The translations under genes were made by a program, and so were the position numbers. A model generated the notes under the pieces. It ran no database searches and had not been told where the DNA came from. It saw only the letters and a list, made by a program, of their open reading frames with translations. From an uncultured Porphyromonadaceae bacterium (lineage in GTDB: Bacteria; Bacteroidota; Bacteroidia; Bacteroidales; Muribaculaceae): a DNA stretch of 11,235 nt. The DNA lies in contig CAMWZE010000020.1 of NCBI GenBank assembly GCA_947178685.1, forward strand, positions 1 to 11,235. Direction: 5' to 3'. Shown one piece after another: positions 5,923-11,235 of this stretch. Numbering within the stretch: the stretch's first letter is position 1; each line of letters starts with the position of its first letter.

Positions 5923-7935
5923 ATGAAGCTCTCGAAAGAAACGTTGCGGATATTGCCACTCGTAGTCATCGCTTTCATAGCCGGTGTGATTATCTCTTGT
6001 GTCCACAAAGGAGATCCCTCTGATGCGCGTAAGAGAGTCAATGAAATTAACGACACACTGCGTTCGGGTCATATTAAGGATGCTATTGAGCTGACCGAGG
6101 CTTTGAAGAGAGACGCGCTGAGTGTGGGCGATTCGCAGCTTTGGTGTGAGAGTATGTTGCTCCAGGGAGTCAACGCCTACTATCAGAGCAAGCCGGAATT
6201 GTTGTCGGCTATTTCAGATTCGGCCCTGACCTGGCTCTGCAGGCAACCAGTGACGGAGGAGATTGCGCAATTGAAGGCGAAAGGCTATCAGACAAAGGGG
6301 GCTTATTTTGATCAGTTTGCTTTCAATCCCGACTCATCGCTCAAATATCTTCGTCTGTCGGTAGACAATGTGGAGATTTCGGGCCATGTGAGCGATTTGC
6401 CACAATATTACGGCAATTATGCCAATGCACTTAGAATGGCGGCAATGCTCGATAGCGCCGCGTTCTATTATCATCGGGCTATCTCCGTGGCAGACTCCTT
6501 GAATATGTCTACGGTGCACTATATTCCCCTCTACAACGGTATTGCCTCCGTGCTCACTGACATGCACGATTTTGAAAACAGCACGATGTGGTGGAAGAAA
6601 TCGCTCGACATACTCGATGATATGAGTCAGTATGATAAATTCAACACTCTTACAGGATATGGCAACAATCTCTACTATTATGAGGATTTCGAGGGTGCCA
6701 ACAGAGTGTTCAACCAATTGAAGGATATGCTCGACTCGCTGCCCGATGCACAATGGGAGAGGATTTTCAATTCCGTTAATCTCGCTGACACTGAGATACG
6801 CTTGGGGAGGACGGATGGGGCGGCCGAGGTGCTTGATTCCGCTGGCCGCTACTTTTCCGATGTTCAGCCCAATCCTGTGGCGAGTTCCTACATACAGACC
6901 TTGCAAATGCGAAAAGCCCTTGTAGATAAAGATTATTCAGAGGCTCTCCGGCTCGTGGAGCGTTATCCACTTGACAGCCAGATGCGTCTGGAGCAGCTCC
7001 TTGCCCGACTTCAGGTGATGGAAGATATCTATAAAGCCACAGGGCGCTACAAGGATGCTTATGAAATGGAGACCGAGTATGTGCATCTCAACGATTCCCT
7101 TCGCTCTTATAAATTGAAGCAGCAGATTTCCGCTCTCAATGCCATGTATCAGCGCGATCGCCGCATCCTTAATCTACAGACAGAACGTAAAGGCCAGGAG
7201 GCAAGAATATTCCGGCTTTTCGCTTTGATGGCATTGTCTGTGGCTATCACTGTGGGGCTTATCCTTTTTATAATATTACGACGCGGCAGAATGCACCGGC
7301 GTGAGGAGAAGATGATGCAGAAGATAGTGAGCCTGCGTCAGGAGAATCTGCGGAACCGCATAACTCCACATTTTATCTATAATGCGCTCAACCATGAACT
7401 CGCACGCGCCGTGCATGGGTCGCCATATCACCTTGACTCGCTCGTGCGTCTTATTCGCCGTCAACAATACATCGCCTCGGAGATGATTATCCCTTTTAAG
7501 GAGGAGCTCTCATTTGTGGGTGATTATATACATGTGATGTCTGACGGACTGAAGATCCGGCCCGAATACCGGTGTTCAATTCCCCGGGATATGGATCTTG
7601 AATTTCTCTTCCCGTCGATGGCTTTGCAAATATTGGTGGAGAACGCATTCAAGCATGGCTTCGCTTCACTCACCCCCGATCAACAGCCTGTGCTTGTGAT
7701 ATCGGTGAATAGGGAGGGGGATGACAGGATAGCGGTGACGGTGTTCAATAACACGGGTACACGCGAGGTCGCCACCCATGGATCGGGCACCGGTCTGCGT
7801 GTGCTTGTTGAGACCATACGCCTTATTAACGAGCGCAACAAGGAGAAGACTCTGTTTACAATCAATACAGAATCAGAATTCGACGGCCTCACCGGGTGTG
7901 TGGCCACCATCACTATACCAATAATGTATAAGTAG
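5923..7935 (+). CDS. LytS-type sensor histidine kinase with periplasmic TPR-like sensor
   Basis: This 670-aa membrane histidine kinase should phosphorylate the LytTR regulator encoded downstream. An N-terminal hydrophobic stretch (about residues 10-25) ends in IISC with Cys26, acting as an export signal or possibly a lipoprotein anchor. Residues about 35-400 are helical and TPR-like (many Ala/Tyr/Leu-rich helix pairs) and should be periplasmic. A helix rich in Lys, Gln and Arg follows, then a transmembrane segment at about 432-452 with RRGRMHRREEK on its cytoplasmic side and a short coiled coil. The His_kinase (PF06580) core has the phospho-acceptor motif ITPHFIYNALN with His483, where Thr replaces the usual Asn before PHF. 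The ATPase domain keeps the N box LVENAFKHG (Asn574) and the glycine box GSGTGL (620-625). Known members of this class sense through fused extracellular domains. The ligand here is unknown. Confidence 0.9.
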   Translation: MKLSKETLRILPLVVIAFIAGVIISCVHKGDPSDARKRVNEINDTLRSGHIKDAIELTEALKRDALSVGDSQLWCESMLLQGVNAYYQSKPELLSAISDSALTWLCRQPVTEEIAQLKAKGYQTKGAYFDQFAFNPDSSLKYLRLSVDNVEISGHVSDLPQYYGNYANALRMAAMLDSAAFYYHRAISVADSLNMSTVHYIPLYNGIASVLTDMHDFENSTMWWKKSLDILDDMSQYDKFNTLTGYGNNLYYYEDFEGANRVFNQLKDMLDSLPDAQWERIFNSVNLADTEIRLGRTDGAAEVLDSAGRYFSDVQPNPVASSYIQTLQMRKALVDKDYSEALRLVERYPLDSQMRLEQLLARLQVMEDIYKATGRYKDAYEMETEYVHLNDSLRSYKLKQQISALNAMYQRDRRILNLQTERKGQEARIFRLFALMALSVAITVGLILFIILRRGRMHRREEKMMQKIVSLRQENLRNRITPHFIYNALNHELARAVHGSPYHLDSLVRLIRRQQYIASEMIIPFKEELSFVGDYIHVMSDGLKIRPEYRCSIPRDMDLEFLFPSMALQILVENAFKHGFASLTPDQQPVLVISVNREGDDRIAVTVFNNTGTREVATHGSGTGLRVLVETIRLINERNKEKTLFTINTESEFDGLTGCVATITIPIMYK

Positions 7936-7989
7936 CCGAGTAGGTGCTAAATTAATTATCGAACCCAAAATTTTAAATTATACGTCGCT

Positions 7990-8775
7990 ATGAGTCAACC
8001 GAAATACAAGGTCGTGATTATCGACGACGACATGCCGAGTATGAGGCTTCTTGAAGCAGCCCTTAGCAAACGTGATGACATAAACTTATGTGGCACGGCC
8101 ACTACTCTCGCAGAGGGAGAACGTATTGTGGCGCAACATGCTCCGGATCTTCTTTTCCTTGACATGGAATTTCCGGACTCAAACGGGCTGGAATGGTTTG
8201 AACAGGCGTCGCTTCCGGCGAATACGCGAGTGGTGTTCCATACATGTTACCGCCGCTATATCCACGATGCGCTTTCACTGAAGGTTTTTGATTTTCTCCT
8301 GAAACCGTTTGATCCTACCGATCTGGATGTGATCATGAGGCGTATGAAGGCAGAGAGCCATCCTGTCTCTGCTCATACTACCGGCATTCCGCTTCCGGTA
8401 GCCGGAGATTCGGCCGGAGGTTATATGGGCAGGTCGATGCGTCCGATTGCAATTACATCGGTTATCAATTCCAAAATTATTGTGAATCCGGCAGAGATAG
8501 TCTATTTCCGTTATCTCTCGGAGAGAAAGATTTGGGAATGTGTCTTCTCCAATCTCAAACGTATCATATTGAAACGTCAGACCACAGCGGAGACGATTCT
8601 CGGGTATGGACCTGACTTTGTGCGCACCCATAAGCATTTCATTGTGAATATGCGTTATGTGGGTATCATCTCCGGCAACGACTGCATCCTGCTTCCACCT
8701 CTCGACAGCATTACCGAAATAAAGATATCGAAATCCTATCGCAGAGAGCTCATGGATCGCTTCTACGATATCTGA
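7990..8775 (+). CDS. LytTR-family response regulator
   Basis: This 261-aa cytosolic DNA-binding response regulator is the likely partner of the kinase 54 bp upstream. The receiver domain (residues about 6-120) has the acidic pocket IIDDDMPS (Asp12-14), the phospho-acceptor Asp58 in LFLDMEFPDSNG, Thr85 and Lys105 in the LKPFD motif, all canonical. A linker of about 30 residues, rich in Gly, Ser and Pro, leads to a LytTR DNA-binding domain from about 150 to the end, with the typical PAEIVYF start and the VRTHKHFIVNMRYV segment near the DNA-contacting part. LytTR regulators bind direct repeats about 21 bp apart upstream of targets; I could not identify a certain site in this window. The stop codon lies two bases before a duplicated beta-barrel gene end. 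Confidence 0.93.
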   Translation: MSQPKYKVVIIDDDMPSMRLLEAALSKRDDINLCGTATTLAEGERIVAQHAPDLLFLDMEFPDSNGLEWFEQASLPANTRVVFHTCYRRYIHDALSLKVFDFLLKPFDPTDLDVIMRRMKAESHPVSAHTTGIPLPVAGDSAGGYMGRSMRPIAITSVINSKIIVNPAEIVYFRYLSERKIWECVFSNLKRIILKRQTTAETILGYGPDFVRTHKHFIVNMRYVGIISGNDCILLPPLDSITEIKISKSYRRELMDRFYDI

Positions 8776-8777
8776 CG

Positions 8778-8813
8778 CTTACAGGTTGAGTCGCAAGCCT
8801 ATTGGAAGGGAGA
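8778..8813 (-). pseudogene. 3' fragment of a beta-barrel gene (36-bp copy)
   Basis: These 36 bases match 10539-10574 with a single mismatch. Read on the minus strand they encode LPIGLRLNL followed by TAA, the exact C-terminus and stop of the beta-barrel gene at the right end of the window. Further into the frame the match ends abruptly and the reading frame soon hits a stop. It starts two bases after the response-regulator stop, so it is either an orphan gene end left by a deletion or a duplicated target at an insertion junction. Confidence 0.8.
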
Positions 8814-8830
8814 CTTGGGAAATTCTTATA

Positions 8831-8863
8831 AAGATAGCTGTCCGCTGGCCGGACAGCTATCTT
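8831..8863. terminator. bidirectional hairpin between convergent genes
   Basis: AAGATAGCTGTCCG at 8831-8844 pairs perfectly with CGGACAGCTATCTT at 8850-8863 (14 bp, loop CTGGC). It lies between the convergent response-regulator and serpin genes, where a shared terminator is expected. T-tracts on both sides are poor, so termination strength is uncertain. Confidence 0.65.
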
Positions 8864-8934
8864 GGTAGTTCTAAATTGTCACGGACGGTTATACCTATGA
8901 TTGGTATTTTACTTCCGACTTGATAGATTTGAAT

Positions 8935-10236
8935 TTAAATGCCGTAAAACAGATCCGGGTTGGCAAAGAAGCCTGAGGTTATCCATGTCTTTGTACTACT
9001 TTCGGTAATGTAGAAAATGAAGGGCCGATCTACAGTAATCTGATAATTCTTAGAGGGGTCGATAGCGGGACTCCCAATAATCATTTCACCGAAGGAAGAT
9101 GAGGCGACATCGGCACCAGACTCATCAATGGAGAAGACCGTATTCTGACCCAAACGCATATACGCAACCTGATCAAGTATCGTTTCGAACATCGTTAGAT
9201 GGTCTGAATACATAAAGGACGCCACCCCATTGGTCTTAAGCAAATTGTTGAGATTAATACAGCTTTTTATTGTAAATTTAGGCATCGATACAGTGAGGGT
9301 GGAAGTTACTATCTCATTGTTTACCTTTGACATAAATTCCGGAGTAATGATTTCTACGGCCTTCCTCAAAGTGAGGCCTTCTGCCGGTAGAATGATGTGG
9401 AGCCAGTAGGCACCGTCGGCAAGATCGATGGCGAATATGTCGAAATCGTCATCCTTATAGTAAGGATAACCTGTAAGTGGTCTTGATGTCATCATCTCAA
9501 CCGACATATCATGGTGTGACCCATGGAAAATACTTTTCTTTGTATTTTTCTTAGGGAAATGCTCCCAAGGTGCTTTGAAATAAATGGAACTCAGGAGCAC
9601 GAGCATTGTTTGTGAATCTTGAAGATACATATTCATATCTAAATTCGGGATTAGTCCTCCTGTATTCTTTGCTGACCAATTGTTCACCTCCTTGCGTATC
9701 TTACCCTGATCCTCAGTAAAGTCATAACTGAATGATTTCCCATTGAAACAGTTGTTAAGGATAGTCAAATAATCCTTATTGAAGGATATGTTGAAGTGTT
9801 TGTTCACCCATGCTGCATTGGCTAGATTGGCGGTGGCATGAGGATGGATACCGGGTAGTTCAGCAAGTATGGTCTTGCAGTAATCGTTAAGGGAGACTAT
9901 ATCATCGGTGCCGAGGTAGTCCGTAATCTCTTTCCGACTCTCCTCATTGACACCGTTGGCAATCATACTCATAAGCATAGTTGTGGAGAGGGGGGAGGTC
10001 GCGAGAGAAGATATTTCCGGATCTGTATCTGTCATAAACTTTATGAGATCTGTGGTGTATTTCAAATAGCTTGAATCCAAAGTCTTGACTATTGATCGGG
10101 TAGAAGGTGAGAGTACGATTTCTGTTGGTTTTACCTTCCCGATATTTGTGTCAGAAGGTTCGTCTGCCGAGCATGAGCTCATGATACTTGCTACGACAAT
10201 GCCGGTTAGGAAGTATCCAATTGATTTGAATTTCAT
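8935..10236 (-). CDS. serpin, probable surface lipoprotein
   Basis: This 433-aa serine protease inhibitor-fold protein should trap proteases by cleavage of its reactive loop and insertion of that loop into the main sheet. The N-terminus is a lipoprotein signal with cysteine at 22 (IMSSC), followed by SADEP. Such acidic residues resemble the Bacteroidetes surface-export signal, so it is probably anchored on the outer membrane facing outwards. Serpin landmarks in order are VNNWSAKNTGGLIPN, SSIYFKAPW, VSMPKFTI, the hinge IDESGADVASSSFGEM (P17 Glu372, P15 Gly374, small residues P14-P8), and TVDRPFIFYI, which fits the PROSITE serpin pattern. The hinge suggests an inhibitory rather than inert serpin. 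The loop is about five residues longer than in alpha-1-antitrypsin; counting from the hinge puts P1 near Gly388, but this is uncertain. Tannerella miropin is a characterised relative by family and order. The gene is more AT-rich than the pentose genes. Confidence 0.93.
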   Translation of the reverse strand: MKFKSIGYFLTGIVVASIMSSCSADEPSDTNIGKVKPTEIVLSPSTRSIVKTLDSSYLKYTTDLIKFMTDTDPEISSLATSPLSTTMLMSMIANGVNEESRKEITDYLGTDDIVSLNDYCKTILAELPGIHPHATANLANAAWVNKHFNISFNKDYLTILNNCFNGKSFSYDFTEDQGKIRKEVNNWSAKNTGGLIPNLDMNMYLQDSQTMLVLLSSIYFKAPWEHFPKKNTKKSIFHGSHHDMSVEMMTSRPLTGYPYYKDDDFDIFAIDLADGAYWLHIILPAEGLTLRKAVEIITPEFMSKVNNEIVTSTLTVSMPKFTIKSCINLNNLLKTNGVASFMYSDHLTMFETILDQVAYMRLGQNTVFSIDESGADVASSSFGEMIIGSPAIDPSKNYQITVDRPFIFYITESSTKTWITSGFFANPDLFYGI

Positions 10237-10259
10237 ATGTCTTTTTATAATTTAGAATA

Positions 10260-10415
10260 TTATTTACTCACAATAATTTGATGTCCTGCATCATAATTAT
10301 ATCCTCCAGAGGGCCATTCTTTTGCCGAAATGGAATAAAAGTAATCATCATATTTACCCCCCTCTGTGCCCCAGTTCATTGATATTTCATAGGATTTATT
10401 CTCTGAAATCTCCTC
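10260..10415 (-). pseudogene. C-terminal remnant of a probable C10 (streptopain-like) cysteine protease
   Basis: An open frame of 51 codons plus TAA (10260-10262) begins right after an in-frame stop at 10416-10418. Its translation has MNWGTEGG, then YDDYFYSIS, then GGYNYDAGHQII close to the stop. This order resembles the end of C10 peptidases (SpeB and the Bacteroides Bfp/Btp proteases), where a NWGWGG loop follows the catalytic histidine and the chain ends in a GG-Y-Y stretch plus a short beta strand. The catalytic Cys and His and the propeptide are absent from the frame. An internal ATG at 10377-10379 could give a 39-aa peptide, but a stand-alone gene is unlikely. The remnant ends 23 bp before the serpin start, which suggests the two once formed a protease-inhibitor operon. 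The family call is from memory of motifs. Confidence 0.55.
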
Positions 10416-10418
10416 TTA

Positions 10419-10538
10419 TCCTTATGATTGGAAAACATTGGATATACTGCATGGGGACGTAAATTTTTTTTTAAGTTCCACATTTTTCGAATAAAAATAA
10501 TAGGAGACTACAACTGTAAAGATTATATAACACAAGTA
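10419..10538. other. AT-rich spacer without a clear gene
   Basis: This stretch between the beta-barrel stop and the protease remnant is AT-rich, includes a run of nine T on the + strand, and has stops in all minus-strand frames. On the minus strand a short frame containing HAVYP precedes the remnant in another reading frame. It might be a degraded continuation of the protease, but it is too short to call. No exact TAnnTTTG box for the serpin is visible. Confidence 0.4.
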
Positions 10539-10539
10539 C

Positions 10540-11235
10540 TTACAGGTTGAGTCGCAGGCCTATTGGAAGGGAGAATCCGAGGGGATTGTCGCTCCATATG
10601 TTGGGTACGGTGGCTTTATTATTAAGATATATATGGAGGGTTGGCTCGATGAAGATGTCGAACCGGTTGGATAGCTTCAATGCGGCTCCATAACTGCCGG
10701 AGAGGGTCCATACACAAGGGGAGTGGAAACTTCCCTCCTCAAGATAGGGGGTGGAGGAAGCTCCGGAGATGTGGGCTGATGAACGTAGAGGTATTTCCAG
10801 TGATCCGCCTACAGCTCCATATAATTTCAGCCGACCTGTAGTGAAGGAGCGGAAAGTGAGATGCAATGGTATGCCTAAATAATGCCATTGACAATGCGAG
10901 TAGACATTCCATGTTTCAAAATTGGTGCTCAGGTAGGTATATGAAATACCCGCTTCAAGACCGATCTTCTCTGTCAATCCGTGTCTTACAGCCAATGTGA
11001 AACTGATCGGGAAATCGTTTTTATGAGGCGCGTTGGAATATTTCGTGAAATCGGAATATCTTGCCGGAGCCTTTCCTCCGGTAGCTTCGTGCATAGCAGA
11101 ACGTGTCTTATCTTTACCATCTGAGTCGGAATCTCCAATGTTGGGATCATTGAATCCGGGATTGCCTATGAGATCGCCGTTCGACATATCGCTATTATTC
11201 GAATTAATGGCTAAAGCAAATCCTATATCTGCTTT
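10540..11235 (-). CDS. outer-membrane beta-barrel protein, N-terminus outside the window
   Basis: The frame stays open to the window edge (231 codons seen plus stop). The ATG at 11185-11187 is probably internal, since the frame upstream reads KADIGFALAIN like the first strand of such proteins. An acidic, low-complexity stretch (GDSDSDGKDK) is followed by alternating amphipathic strands: FPISFTLAVRHGL, KIGLEAGISYTYL, HYLGIPLHLTFR, KLYGAVGGSLEIP, WTLSGSYGAALKL, FDIFIEPTLHIYL, and the last strand GFSLPIGLRLNL. This pattern fits Bacteroidetes beta-barrel proteins whose N-terminal part spans the inner membrane in ECF sigma/anti-sigma operons. That link is inferred because the N-terminus is not visible. 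The chain ends in Leu rather than the common Phe. Its 3' end is the source or sister of the 36-bp copy at 8778-8813. Confidence 0.8.
   Translation of the reverse strand, partial: KADIGFALAINSNNSDMSNGDLIGNPGFNDPNIGDSDSDGKDKTRSAMHEATGGKAPARYSDFTKYSNAPHKNDFPISFTLAVRHGLTEKIGLEAGISYTYLSTNFETWNVYSHCQWHYLGIPLHLTFRSFTTGRLKLYGAVGGSLEIPLRSSAHISGASSTPYLEEGSFHSPCVWTLSGSYGAALKLSNRFDIFIEPTLHIYLNNKATVPNIWSDNPLGFSLPIGLRLNL

Larger units (their letters stand above)
8778..10574. repeat. direct repeat pair bracketing the serpin segment
   Basis: The two 36-bp copies (8778-8813 and 10539-10574) are in the same orientation and identical at 35 of 36 positions. About 1.7 kb lies between them: a hairpin, the serpin gene and the protease remnant. 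No recombinase or transposase gene lies between them. Recombination between the copies would remove the serpin segment and restore one intact beta-barrel gene end next to the response regulator. Confidence 0.75.

Noticed and set aside
5802..6023. 73-aa plus-strand frame overlapping the kinase start
   Set aside because: It begins at a GTG upstream of the predicted transcription start and overlaps the kinase gene in another frame. Its hydrophobic start (MIIFALVYSLPLL) made me consider a leader peptide, but nothing else supports it.
6334..6906. 190-aa minus-strand open frame inside the histidine kinase gene
   Set aside because: It is antisense to the TPR-like region, has no promoter or recognisable motif, and its His/Ile-rich composition is typical of a shadow frame.
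8778..10574. Insertion sequence or composite transposon
   Set aside because: The flanking copies are direct repeats of a gene end, without terminal inverted repeats, and no transposase is encoded between them.

Overview
The window looks like a gut-type Bacteroidales chromosome, possibly Muribaculaceae or a relative. The evidence is Bacteroidetes-type promoters (TAnnTTTG -7 boxes at 25-32 and 5819-5826), no clear Shine-Dalgarno sequences, a group II xylose isomerase, a transketolase with the divergent GVAEL active-site segment that I associate with Bacteroides, and lipoproteins with acidic residues after the lipobox cysteine. The species call is inference.

Left part (1-5380, + strand): a pentose block. 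A leader with several potential hairpins precedes transketolase (tkt), which ends in a strong intrinsic terminator. Xylulokinase (xylB) and xylose isomerase (xylA) follow. XylA makes xylulose from xylose, XylB phosphorylates it, and transketolase feeds xylulose 5-phosphate into the non-oxidative pentose phosphate pathway. No xylose transporter or xylose regulator is visible. Between xylB and xylA lies a perfectly phased array of 17 heptanucleotide repeats (3817-3935), which supplies the last five codons and the stop codon of xylB.

Middle (5273-5922): about 650 bases without a convincing gene but with a lot of secondary structure. There are two abutting perfect hairpins (15 bp and 26 bp), then a GC-rich segment with two more stem-loops, then AT-rich DNA with a possible minus-strand promoter, and finally the promoter of a two-component operon.

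Right centre (5923-8775, + strand): a LytS-type histidine kinase with a periplasmic TPR-like sensor and its LytTR response regulator, 54 bp apart. No target gene can be assigned.

Right end (8776-11235, - strand): an accessory segment. It holds a lipoprotein serpin with a well-preserved reactive-centre hinge. Only 23 bp upstream is the 3' remnant of a gene that reads like the C-terminus of a C10 (streptopain/SpeB-like) cysteine protease. Beyond that is an outer-membrane beta-barrel gene cut by the window edge. The last 36 bp of the beta-barrel gene recur with one mismatch directly behind the response-regulator gene, so the serpin and protease-remnant segment is bracketed by a direct repeat made from a gene end. 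A decayed protease with a surviving protease inhibitor, framed by a duplicated gene end, is the most interesting part of the window.
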